Shown here in pieces: positions 1 to 7,973 of a stretch of DNA of 64,000 nucleotides. Every line of letters starts with the position of its first letter. The stretch's first letter is position 1. A model generated the notes under the pieces. It searched no databases and was not told the DNA's origin. It saw nothing but the letters and a program-made list of their open reading frames with translations. Where the stretch lies: NCBI GenBank assembly GCA_035623255.1, contig DASPTU010000098.1:16035-80034 (forward strand). Direction: 5' to 3'. The stretch comes from JAFAGX01 sp035623255. GTDB lineage: Bacteria; Acidobacteriota; Terriglobia; Terriglobales; Acidobacteriaceae. Made by a program: the position numbers and the translations under genes.

Positions 1-168
1 GTTGGCGCGATTGTCGATCAAGCGATCCAGTTAAAGATTCCCGCGGTCTGGATGCAGGAGGACGTGATCGATGAGCCCGCGGCAGAAAAGGCACGTCAAC
101 ACGGCCTCTTTGTCATCATGGACCGATGCATACTCAAAGAGCACCGCGCCCGTGTGAACCAGCTTTAG
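1..168 (+). CDS. CoA-binding domain protein, C-terminal end (partial)
   Basis: Frame 1 is open from the first base to a TAG at 166-168, giving the last 55 residues of a protein whose start lies outside the window. The tail reads as the end of a small Rossmann-type CoA-binding protein (YccU/DUF CoA_binding family): a VWMQEDVIDE segment followed by AAEKARQHG, then a FVIMDRC strand, is the usual ending. The family binds nucleotide or CoA-like ligands; its cellular role is poorly defined. The gene ends one base before the convergent phosphatase gene. Confidence 0.7.
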   Translation, partial: VGAIVDQAIQLKIPAVWMQEDVIDEPAAEKARQHGLFVIMDRCILKEHRARVNQL

Positions 169-169
169 C

Positions 170-1438
170 CTAGCCCTTCACGAAGATCACACTCGCATCA
201 TCTCTAAAACCGCGGCTGTTGGCGAACCGACGCACATCTTCGAGGAGGCTCTCAGCCGACGCCTCTGGCTTGGTAACGTCAACCCGGAGACGTTCTAACC
301 CATATTCTTCCTCTTGATCGTTTTCAGCTTCTGTTATGCCGTCACTGTAGAAGACCACGCGCGAACCCTCGGGGAAAGGGACTTCGTGTTCCGAAAATTC
401 TCCAAACCCTATGCCGAGGGGCAGACCTCTCTCAGTGGAGAGGAAGCGGGATTCATTGCCAGACAGCAACAGTGGCGGAAGATGTCCAGCGTTGGCGAAA
501 ATCAAAGTCCGTCTCTGGGGATCGAGCACACCGTATACCATGGTGACAAATCTGCCTGCCGGAAAATCCTCGACGAGTAAACGATTCAACTTACCCAGGA
601 CCTCCCCTGGCGTGCAGCTGGCCTCAGCCAGCGAGCGCAGCATGCCGCGAGTTGCTGACATCAACAATGCCGCGGCAGTTCCTTTGCCTGAGACGTCGGC
701 CAAAACTAGTCCCCAGCGACCATCTTCGAGAGGAATGAAGTCGTACCAATCACCGCCCATGGCTCCAGCGGAAATCGAAAGACCGGAAACAACGAAACCG
801 GGGATAAAGGGTGAGGTCCTAGGCAGGAGTGCCTGCTGAATGACGCGTGCCTCGTGCACTTCGCGGCTCATAGCCTCGCGTGCTTGACGTTCCTTCTGAA
901 ATGCGCGGGCATTATGGACAGCCACAGAGATGTGGGAGCAAAGAGCCTGGAGAAGGCGCATCTGCTCCGGTGGAAACCCATCCAGTTCAGGATGTGAAGC
1001 CGTGAACACCCCCACCAGTTTCCCCTGCACATGTAAGGGAATGGCCAGCTCGGAGCGTGTGGACTCCTCGCAAGGAATGTAATAGGGATCCTTACTCACG
1101 TCGGGTGCGTAGCGAGGCTGCATCGTGGCTGCCACATAGCCGACCATGCCTTCTTTACCGATCTTCAGGCAATAGCCCTTGCTCGCTTGCGTGCACCCGC
1201 ATACGCCTGCCAGAACCATCTCACCCCGATCTTCGTTATGCAGATAGATGTTTGCTTCCACGCATCCAAACGAACGTGCGATGTCGTTTACGACGTTATC
1301 GATCAGTTCATCCAGATCGAGGATCGAACTGATTCTTTGCGCTGCTTTTTGGAGTTTCAGGAGATCGTCAATTTGATCGATTCGAAGGGAACCGGCGATT
1401 GCGGCATCTTCGGGAGCAAAGCTTGGGACGGTTGCCAT
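170..1438 (-). CDS. GAF domain PP2C-type (SpoIIE/RsbU-like) serine phosphatase
   Basis: 422 residues. A GAF domain (about 30-180) is followed by a short helical linker and a SpoIIE-type PP2C catalytic domain (about 205-420). The metal-binding acidic motifs are visible: GGDWYDF near 227, LADVSGKG near 245 and FYSDGITEA near 361. This architecture is that of RsbU-like phosphatases, which dephosphorylate STAS anti-anti-sigma proteins in partner-switching cascades; a candidate STAS partner lies far away at 53996. No membrane segment, so cytoplasmic. The ATG at 1438 follows a GAGGAG ribosome site. No kinase (RsbW) gene is adjacent, so its partner is inferred only from the family. Confidence 0.85.
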   Translation of the reverse strand: MATVPSFAPEDAAIAGSLRIDQIDDLLKLQKAAQRISSILDLDELIDNVVNDIARSFGCVEANIYLHNEDRGEMVLAGVCGCTQASKGYCLKIGKEGMVGYVAATMQPRYAPDVSKDPYYIPCEESTRSELAIPLHVQGKLVGVFTASHPELDGFPPEQMRLLQALCSHISVAVHNARAFQKERQAREAMSREVHEARVIQQALLPRTSPFIPGFVVSGLSISAGAMGGDWYDFIPLEDGRWGLVLADVSGKGTAAALLMSATRGMLRSLAEASCTPGEVLGKLNRLLVEDFPAGRFVTMVYGVLDPQRRTLIFANAGHLPPLLLSGNESRFLSTERGLPLGIGFGEFSEHEVPFPEGSRVVFYSDGITEAENDQEEEYGLERLRVDVTKPEASAESLLEDVRRFANSRGFRDDASVIFVKG

Positions 1439-1551
1439 AGCACCTCCTCGGGTCCAGTAAGTGCAATCAGGTGAGTCACTTACCCTTTAAGCATAAGATG
1501 TAAAAAACTGTTTCTCGATGCATTTTTTCGGCAAGATCTTGGCGGAGTTTC

Positions 1552-2892
1552 TCAATGCGCGTCTCCCGAGAACCTTGATTTGATGCGTTTGATCTCTTCG
1601 ATCCGCTCGCGCATTCTTCTTTCGACCCCTTCGTTTGTCGGATGATAGTAGGTCCGGTCGCGCAGGTTATCGGGCAAACACTGCATGTCCGTGATCTTTT
1701 CTTCAGAATCGTGGGCATACTGGTAGCCTTGGCCGTATCCCAGGCCTTTCATAAGCCCGGTCGGTGCGTTGCGCAGATGCAAAGGAACAGGTTCGGCCGT
1801 AGTACGTTCTACGTCTATCTGAACGTCGGAATAGGCGGTGTACAAGGCATTGGACTTCGGAGCCAGCGCGAGATAAACGACCGCCTGCGCCAGCGCCAGA
1901 TTGCCCTCCGGCATTCCAATGAAATCAACGGCGTCGCGCGCCGCCATGCAAACTGAAAGCGCGGTCGGATCCGCCAAGCCGATATCCTCCACCGCCATTC
2001 GCACCACACGGCGCGCGATGTAGAGCGGATCCTCCCCAGCTTCCAACATGCGTGCAAGCCAGTACAGAGACGCGTCGGGATCGCTATTGCGGACAGACTT
2101 GTGCAACGCCGAAATTAGGTTGTAGTGCTCTTCTCCGGCCTTGTCGTAAAGCAGAACGCGTTTTTGCAAGGCGTCCTGAGCAATTTCATCGGTGATTTGC
2201 GTGCGGCGCTCTATTGCCAGGCTGGCCGCGACTTCCAGGGCGTTATAGGCACTGCGGGCATCGCCACTGGAATAGGCTGCGATTTTTGCCAAGGTCTCTT
2301 CGGAGGCCTGCAGATGCAGAGACCCGAGCCCCCGCTCGACGTCTCCCAGCGCTCGCTTGAGCAACAAAACAATCTGCTCTTCGACAAGCGGCTTAAGCAC
2401 GTAAACGCGGCATCGTGACAACAAGGCTCCAATAATCTCGAAGGACGGGTTTTCGGTGGTCGCACCAATAAGGCGAATGTTGCCCTTTTCGACATGCGGC
2501 AGAAAGGCATCCTGCTGGGCTTTGTTAAAACGATGAATTTCGTCAATGAAAACGATTGTGCGGGTGCCATACTGCCGCGCCTTTTCGGCATCAGCCATTA
2601 CCTGCTTGATTTCCTTGATTCCCGAGAGTACGGCGGAGAATTCGATGAAATCCGCCTTGGTCAGCCGAGCGATGATTTTGGCGAGGGTGGTTTTGCCGGT
2701 GCCGGGTGGTCCCCAGAAAATGAGTGAACCGGTATCGTCGCGCTCGATTTGAGTGCGCAGCGGTTTGCCTTCGGCCAAGAGATGTTCCTGGCCGACAAAT
2801 TCGTCAAGCGTGCGCGGCCGCATGCGATCCGCCAACGGGCGCGTCCGGTCAGCGGATTCATCGCGATTCGGGATTGGCTGAAAAAGGTTCAT
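1552..2892 (-). CDS. rarA: Replication-associated recombination protein A (MgsA/RarA AAA ATPase)
   Basis: 446 residues from the ATG at 2892. This start gives the canonical MNLFQPIP opening and falls 4 bases after the upstream methyltransferase stop; an upstream in-frame start at 2979 would overlap that gene. Walker A GPPGTGKTT at 61-69, Walker B IVFIDEIH at 113-120, a sensor segment LIGATTENPSFE, and a C-terminal MgsA-type tetramerisation region ending in YHPTNEGVE. RarA acts at stalled forks with SSB and the clamp-loader family. It is probably cotranscribed with the SpoU methyltransferase. Confidence 0.93.
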   Translation of the reverse strand: MNLFQPIPNRDESADRTRPLADRMRPRTLDEFVGQEHLLAEGKPLRTQIERDDTGSLIFWGPPGTGKTTLAKIIARLTKADFIEFSAVLSGIKEIKQVMADAEKARQYGTRTIVFIDEIHRFNKAQQDAFLPHVEKGNIRLIGATTENPSFEIIGALLSRCRVYVLKPLVEEQIVLLLKRALGDVERGLGSLHLQASEETLAKIAAYSSGDARSAYNALEVAASLAIERRTQITDEIAQDALQKRVLLYDKAGEEHYNLISALHKSVRNSDPDASLYWLARMLEAGEDPLYIARRVVRMAVEDIGLADPTALSVCMAARDAVDFIGMPEGNLALAQAVVYLALAPKSNALYTAYSDVQIDVERTTAEPVPLHLRNAPTGLMKGLGYGQGYQYAHDSEEKITDMQCLPDNLRDRTYYHPTNEGVERRMRERIEEIKRIKSRFSGDAH

Positions 2893-2896
2893 GGCT

Positions 2897-3760
2897 CTAA
2901 GGGCGAAGGCTCCGATCGGTCGATCCCCTCCTCTGCCTGGAGGCTTCGTACAAAACGACACTTGCCGCCACCCCGGCATTCAGCGACTCGACCTTCGGCG
3001 AATGAGGAATGGCAATAACTTCGTCCATCTCTGCCATCAACTCACGCCCGAGACCCGCGCCCTCTCCTCCAATGAAAATCGCTGACGGTGAGCTCAAAGT
3101 GGTTTCCGGCAAGGGAGTTCCTTTGTGCGACGAGGTGGCGAGCAGACGCATGCCTTGTTCTCGAAGTCTTCCGAGGACCTGCGGCAATTCAAGCTTGACT
3201 GCAGGCAGGCGAAATACAGAGCCGGCCGACGCCCGCACTACCTTCCAATTGAGCCGGCTCACAGTGCCACCTCCGAGCAAGATCCCGGCTGCACCGAATG
3301 CCTCAGCAGAACGCAAAATCGTCCCAAGATTACCGGGATCTTGCAATCCGGCAATTGCAACGACCGGTCCGACTTGTGACCTTGCGAGCACATCCTCCAG
3401 AGTGAAAGACTTGCAATAAACCAGCGCGGCGATGCCTTGAGGCGCTTCGGTTGGAACCACACCGGCAAAGAGCCTGTCCGGAAGAGTCACAGTTTGGACG
3501 TGGGCGCCGAGCTGGGGCAGAAGGCGCTCCGCCTTATCCTTGGCCGAAGTGCTGAAGAATACCGTGTGAAATCTCAATCCGCTGCGGATGGCTTCTTCTA
3601 CAACCCGCAGCCCTTCAATCGCACAGCAGCCGTCAGAAATCAGATCACCGGCGGCAAAGCCCTTGCGAAGCTCCTTGACAAGGGCATTATGCCGTCCTTC
3701 GATGCTGCGAAGGCGATCAAGTTGCGCGATGTGGGACTTTGGCACTTGTCTTCCTGCCAC
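2897..3760 (-). CDS. TrmH/SpoU family RNA 2'-O-methyltransferase
   Basis: 287 residues. The N-terminal third resembles a SpoU substrate-binding domain. The C-terminal half carries the three knotted SPOUT motifs: NLGTILRSAEAFG (motif 1), AIFIGGEGAGLG (motif 2) and SLNAGVAASVVLYEA (motif 3, the SAM-binding trefoil knot). Members methylate the ribose of rRNA or tRNA with SAM; the exact target cannot be read from sequence. It is the first gene of a two-gene unit with rarA and diverges from the YrdC gene, whose start lies about 80 bases away. Confidence 0.88.
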   Translation of the reverse strand: MAGRQVPKSHIAQLDRLRSIEGRHNALVKELRKGFAAGDLISDGCCAIEGLRVVEEAIRSGLRFHTVFFSTSAKDKAERLLPQLGAHVQTVTLPDRLFAGVVPTEAPQGIAALVYCKSFTLEDVLARSQVGPVVAIAGLQDPGNLGTILRSAEAFGAAGILLGGGTVSRLNWKVVRASAGSVFRLPAVKLELPQVLGRLREQGMRLLATSSHKGTPLPETTLSSPSAIFIGGEGAGLGRELMAEMDEVIAIPHSPKVESLNAGVAASVVLYEASRQRRGSTDRSLRP

Positions 3761-3837
3761 ATCATAACCTCTCGGCTGGCAGGGCTGGTCCGTGGTATCT
3801 TAAGTTTCGTTTCCAGACATCTAACAAAAGGGCTCGT

Positions 3838-4485
3838 GTGCGCGCGGAGATCCTAAAGATCAACAGTGAAAATCCGGAGGCGTCGCTGATACGCTATGCG
3901 GCCGACCAGATTCGGGCAGGCGAAGTTCTGGGCATGCCTACAGATACGTTCTATGGCTTGGCCGCGGATCCGTTCAACTTGCGGGCAGTCGATCGGGTGT
4001 ATGACATCAAATCCCGCTCCCGGCACAAGCCTTTATCGTTGCTGATTGAGAGCGTTGACCAGGCGGAAGATCTCTGTAAGCCTCTCCCGGAGGAATTCTA
4101 CAAGCTGGCTCGCCGTTATTGGCCGGGTCCCCTGACCATCATCGTGAAGGCTGCGTCCCGCCTGCCTCTGAAGGTGACGGCTAATACCGGAAACGTGGCC
4201 CTGCGCGTACCGAATGCCAAAATTCCTCTGGCCGTAGTTCAGGCGGCACAGATTCCGGTTACGGCAACGTCGGCCAACCTGAGCGGAGAATCTGAGTGCA
4301 CGACCGCCGAAGCCGTTCGGGACCAACTGCGAGACCGGATCTCTATCATCGTTGATGGCGGTACTTCGCCGCGCGAGATTGCTTCCACCATCGTTGACCT
4401 CACGGACGAAGAAGCTCGTTGGCAAATCCTGCGCGAAGGCGCGATTCCGGGCCAGGAGATTTCTGAGTTCTTTGCACAGGGATGA
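3838..4485 (+). CDS. tsaC: L-threonylcarbamoyladenylate synthase (YrdC/Sua5 family)
   Basis: 215 residues from a GTG at 3838 preceded by AAAAGGG. The frame is open further upstream to 3739, but that part would overlap the divergent methyltransferase and has no family similarity. The YrdC fold shows the PTDTFYGLAADPF strand at 34-47, the KSRSRHKPL nucleotide site at 58-66 and the SANLSGE motif. It makes threonylcarbamoyl-AMP from Thr, bicarbonate and ATP for the t6A37 tRNA modification. Length fits YrdC/TsaC and lacks the extra Sua5 domain. The stop overlaps the next start as ATGA. Confidence 0.9.
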   Translation: MRAEILKINSENPEASLIRYAADQIRAGEVLGMPTDTFYGLAADPFNLRAVDRVYDIKSRSRHKPLSLLIESVDQAEDLCKPLPEEFYKLARRYWPGPLTIIVKAASRLPLKVTANTGNVALRVPNAKIPLAVVQAAQIPVTATSANLSGESECTTAEAVRDQLRDRISIIVDGGTSPREIASTIVDLTDEEARWQILREGAIPGQEISEFFAQG

Positions 4486-5108
4486 GCGGAGCTGCACCGA
4501 TTCTGTCTCGCACGCGAAGTCACATACCATGGGTTTGGCTAGTAGCGGCGGTAGGCGTCGCGTTTCTCACCTGCTTGGGCGTCATATGCGTCAAGATTGA
4601 GGAGTCTGCTAACCAGCAACAGCTCCATCCTGCCGATGCAATCGTAGTGTTCGGAGCAGCGGAATATTCGGGGCGGCCTTCGCCCGTCTACCGGGCCCGC
4701 CTGGATCACGCCTTCGATCTTTTCCAAGGTGGCATTGCGCCGGTCATAATCACAACCGGAGGCGCTGCTGCCGATCCCCAGTACAACGAGGGCGGCGTCG
4801 GCCACGATTATCTAATGCACCGTGGCGTCCCCGATGCCAGCCTGATCGCCGAAACGCAGGGGGCCGATACCGCACAATCCGCCGCACGGGTAGCGGTCAT
4901 CATGCGTGCCAATCATATGCGGAGCTGCGTCGCGGTCAGCGATGCATATCATGTTTTCCGCATTCGACAGCTGCTGCAGCATGAAGGAGTAAAAGTCTAT
5001 CTGTCGCCAAGGCCGGAGTCGCGCCCGCATTCCTTTTCGCAGCGTACAGAAGCCGTCTTGCGGGAGGCCATGAGCTATGTCCTTTGGCGGATGCACATCA
5101 CAAGATAG
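4482..5108 (+). CDS. YdcF/SanA-like DUF218 membrane-anchored protein
   Basis: 208 residues. One N-terminal membrane anchor (about 15-38) precedes a DUF218 domain: DAIVVFGAAEYSGRPSP, ITTGGAAADPQYNEGG, then DTAQSAARVA and a late SDAYHVFR motif. The family includes E. coli SanA and YdcF, envelope proteins linked to barrier function and possible nucleotide or SAM binding; the activity is unsettled. The ATG overlaps the YrdC stop (ATGA), so the two are translationally coupled, although no shared pathway is evident. Confidence 0.8.
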   Translation: MSGAAPILSRTRSHIPWVWLVAAVGVAFLTCLGVICVKIEESANQQQLHPADAIVVFGAAEYSGRPSPVYRARLDHAFDLFQGGIAPVIITTGGAAADPQYNEGGVGHDYLMHRGVPDASLIAETQGADTAQSAARVAVIMRANHMRSCVAVSDAYHVFRIRQLLQHEGVKVYLSPRPESRPHSFSQRTEAVLREAMSYVLWRMHITR

Positions 5109-5149
5109 TTGCAAATGGGTGCTTCGGGCGGAAGCATTTGTGAACTCTT

Positions 5150-5195
5150 GAATTCAGAATACAGAAATTAATTTTGCCCTCTTACTTCTGAATTC
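5150..5195. repeat. 10-bp perfect inverted repeat in convergent intergenic region
   Basis: GAATTCAGAA at 5150-5159 is mirrored exactly by TTCTGAATTC at 5186-5195, with a 26-base AT-rich loop. It sits between the ends of two convergent genes (5108 and 5197), so it may act as a bidirectional terminator or be an intergenic repeat unit. No long T run follows either arm. Confidence 0.6.
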
Positions 5196-5196
5196 C

Positions 5197-5721
5197 TCAC
5201 CATCCCATCCTCTTCCTCAACTCGGTGACGTGCGCCACATGGTGTCTTCCGTGCCAGGCGTAAAGCGCGAGATTTTTCTCTAGCGGTACTGTCCCGAGTT
5301 CCGGGTGCCGGAAGGTGCGCTTCCAGTCCTCCGGTTTGAGAGAGCGCAACAATCGCACCCAGCGGTCGTGCAGAGAATCCAGAAGCGCCAGCGAAACCTC
5401 AAGGGGTGTGCCTTTAACTTCTTGCGTCTCTGCCCACAGGTCTTCCATATATGGCTTAATGGTCGGCTCATCCTCGGTGAGTGCCAGCTTGAAGCGGATA
5501 TAGGCATTCATGTGACTCTCTGGCACGTGATGCACCACCTGCCGCACTGTCCAGCCTCCGTCGCGATAAGGCGTTTCGAGTTGCTGTGGGCTAAGGCCTT
5601 TAACTGCGGCGCGCAATGCGGCAGGCGCCTGCGCGATGGCATCAATCATTTGCTTGCGCTGAGCTTCGTCGGTTGGACCATCAAACGAGAATTTTCCGAT
5701 AGGGTAACGGGGATCAGTCAT
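5197..5721 (-). CDS. YfiT/BstA-like DinB-superfamily putative metal-dependent hydrolase or bacillithiol transferase
   Basis: 174 residues from the ATG at 5721, chosen because AGAGGAC lies just upstream; an in-frame ATG at 5739 has no better site. Opening MTDPRYPIGKF is the usual start of the YfiT family. The DinB four-helix fold shows the three metal histidines: VRQVVHHVPESHMN in the middle and WHGRHHVAHV near the C-terminus. Relatives are thiol S-transferases (bacillithiol, mycothiol) or metal-dependent hydrolases. Whether this organism makes bacillithiol is not shown by the window, so the substrate is open. Confidence 0.85.
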   Translation of the reverse strand: MTDPRYPIGKFSFDGPTDEAQRKQMIDAIAQAPAALRAAVKGLSPQQLETPYRDGGWTVRQVVHHVPESHMNAYIRFKLALTEDEPTIKPYMEDLWAETQEVKGTPLEVSLALLDSLHDRWVRLLRSLKPEDWKRTFRHPELGTVPLEKNLALYAWHGRHHVAHVTELRKRMGW

Positions 5722-5763
5722 TTGTCCTCTTTCTGGCATGACGGGTTGGCTCGCTTTGCGAGC

Positions 5764-7755
5764 TTAAGCGAACAAGAACTCCTTGGTCCGCAGCTCCTTG
5801 ATCGTATCCCTCAGCTTGGCCGCCTTCTCGAATTCGAAGCGCTTGGCGGCTTCCCGCATATCGCTTTCGAGCTTTGCAATGTAAAGGTCGAGTTCTTCCT
5901 GCGATTTGAAATCTGGAATGCCATCGGCCTCTGCACTGGTCAGATCGGTGTAGTCTGCTTCGACAATGCTGGCCAGCGACATCTCCAAGGGTCGCACAAT
6001 GGATTGCGGCGTGATTCCATTCGCTTGGTTGTAGGCTTCCTGAATCGCGCGGCGGCGATTGGTTTCGTCCATGGCTTTCTGCATGGATTCGGTAACCCGG
6101 TCGGCGTAGAGAATGGCGCGGCCGTTCAGGTTGCGAGCGCAGCGCCCAACGGTCTGGATCAACGATCCGCTGGATCGCAGAAAACCTTCCTTGTCCGCAT
6201 CCAGAACGGCGACCAGCGAAACTTCGGGCAGATCGAGACCTTCCCGCAGGAGATTGATTCCGATGAGCACATCAAATTCACCGCGCCGCAAATCGCGAAG
6301 AATTTTGACGCGTTCTAAAGTCTCAATTTCCGAGTGCATGTAACGGCATTTGACGCCGACTTCACTGTAATATTCGGCCAAGTCCTCAGCCATGCGCTTG
6401 GTGAGCGTGGTCACCAACACTCTTTCGCCACGCCCCACGCGATCGCGAATTTCGTGCAGCAGGTCATCGATTTGACCCTTGACCGGTCGGACTTCGACTG
6501 GAGGATCCACCAGCCCAGTAGGACGAATGATCTGCTCAACCACAACCCCCGCTGATTTTGTCAGTTCATAAGGCCCGGGCGTGGCGGAGACGTAAATCAT
6601 CTGATTCATCCGGTGCTCGAATTCCTCGAATGTAAGCGGGCGATTGTCGAGAGCCGATGGCAGCCGGAATCCATATTCGACCAGGGTTTCCTTACGCGAG
6701 CGGTCTCCGTGATACATGCCGTGCAACTGCGGCACAGTCTGGTGCGATTCGTCGAGGAACATCAAATAGTCGCGCGCGAAGTAGTCGAGAAGTGTCGGCG
6801 GCGGCTCACCAGGCAAGCGTCCTGTGAAGTGCCGCGAATAGTTCTCAATGCCATGACAGTAGCCCATGGACTTTATCATCTCCAGGTCGTACATGGTTCG
6901 CTGATGGACCCGTTGCGCCTCAACTACTCGACCTTGTTTCTCCAGTTCGGCCTCCCACCACGCGAGCTCTTCGCGAATGGTCCGCACCGCGTTCGACCGG
7001 GTTTCCTCTTTCATGACGTAGTGAGTTTTGGGATAGATGGGCAGGCGAACATACTTCTGCTTGACTGTTCCGAATAGAGGATCGATCTGTGAAAGCGACT
7101 CAACCTCATCTCCCCACAGTTCCACGCGATATGCCATATCGTCGTAGGTGGGGAAGATTTCAATCACGTCGCCCCGGACGCGGAAAGTTCCTCGGCGAAA
7201 TTCGCCATCCGTGCGCTCATAGAGAATCTCGACCAGCTTGCGAGTGATATCTTCCCGCTTGATCTTTTGCCCTTTTTCGAGAAAGAGCAGCATGCCGTAA
7301 TACGCCTCGGGCGAACCGAGGCCGTAGATGCAACTGACCGACGCGACGATCAGGCAATCGCGCCGCTCAAACAACGAACGAGTAGCGGAAAGCCGAAGCT
7401 TGTCCAGTTCGTCGTTGATGGTTGCTTCCTTCTCGATATAGAGATCAGCGGCCGGGACATAAGCTTCGGGTTGATAGTAGTCGTAGTACGAAACGAAATA
7501 TTCCACCGCGTTCTGCGGAAAGAAGCTCTTGAACTCGTGATAGAGTTGCGCGGCCAGAGTCTTGTTGTGAGCCATGACCAAGGTTGGCCGGTTTACCTGC
7601 TCGATCACCTTCGCCATCGTGTAAGTCTTGCCAGAGCCGGTCACTCCCAGTAAAACCTGATGCTGTTCGCGATCGAATACACCTCGGAGGAGCGACTCGA
7701 TGGCCTTGCCCTGGTCGCCGCGAGGTTTGTAATCGCTGACTAGCTTGAAATCCAT
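5764..7755 (-). CDS. uvrB: Excinuclease ABC subunit B
   Basis: 663 residues, full length. Walker A GVTGSGKTYTMAK near 39-51, the DNA-gripping hairpin YYDYYQPEAYVP, the DESH box, the helicase motif VSATPGPYEL and QTVGRCARN motif VI, then a C-terminal UVR motif (AKRFEFEKAAKLRD) that contacts UvrA/UvrC. UvrB verifies lesions in nucleotide excision repair after UvrA loading. It stands alone between a DinB-like gene and the TonB-family gene, with about 220 bases of upstream intergenic sequence likely holding its promoter. Confidence 0.97.
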   Translation of the reverse strand: MDFKLVSDYKPRGDQGKAIESLLRGVFDREQHQVLLGVTGSGKTYTMAKVIEQVNRPTLVMAHNKTLAAQLYHEFKSFFPQNAVEYFVSYYDYYQPEAYVPAADLYIEKEATINDELDKLRLSATRSLFERRDCLIVASVSCIYGLGSPEAYYGMLLFLEKGQKIKREDITRKLVEILYERTDGEFRRGTFRVRGDVIEIFPTYDDMAYRVELWGDEVESLSQIDPLFGTVKQKYVRLPIYPKTHYVMKEETRSNAVRTIREELAWWEAELEKQGRVVEAQRVHQRTMYDLEMIKSMGYCHGIENYSRHFTGRLPGEPPPTLLDYFARDYLMFLDESHQTVPQLHGMYHGDRSRKETLVEYGFRLPSALDNRPLTFEEFEHRMNQMIYVSATPGPYELTKSAGVVVEQIIRPTGLVDPPVEVRPVKGQIDDLLHEIRDRVGRGERVLVTTLTKRMAEDLAEYYSEVGVKCRYMHSEIETLERVKILRDLRRGEFDVLIGINLLREGLDLPEVSLVAVLDADKEGFLRSSGSLIQTVGRCARNLNGRAILYADRVTESMQKAMDETNRRRAIQEAYNQANGITPQSIVRPLEMSLASIVEADYTDLTSAEADGIPDFKSQEELDLYIAKLESDMREAAKRFEFEKAAKLRDTIKELRTKEFLFA

Positions 7756-7973
7756 TAGAACTTATCGGCTGTAGGCTCTGTTCTCCGTCCGCAAGCGTTT
7801 AACAGCAAGAGATGCAGTCCACTCTGCTTGCCTGCAGTAGAAACGAACCTCAACTGGGACGCATTTTTTGATTATATCCCGGCAGGGATAACGACTGGCG
7901 CGGGTGACGCCGTGGATGAAAAAAGAAAAACTGCAGGCGAGTTGCGCAACGAGAAAAACGCTGCACGATGCGA

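Noticed and set aside
5305..6318. 337-codon plus-strand open frame opposite uvrB and the YfiT-like gene
   Set aside because: It is antisense to two conserved genes, has no family motifs and biased composition typical of mirror frames in high-GC DNA.
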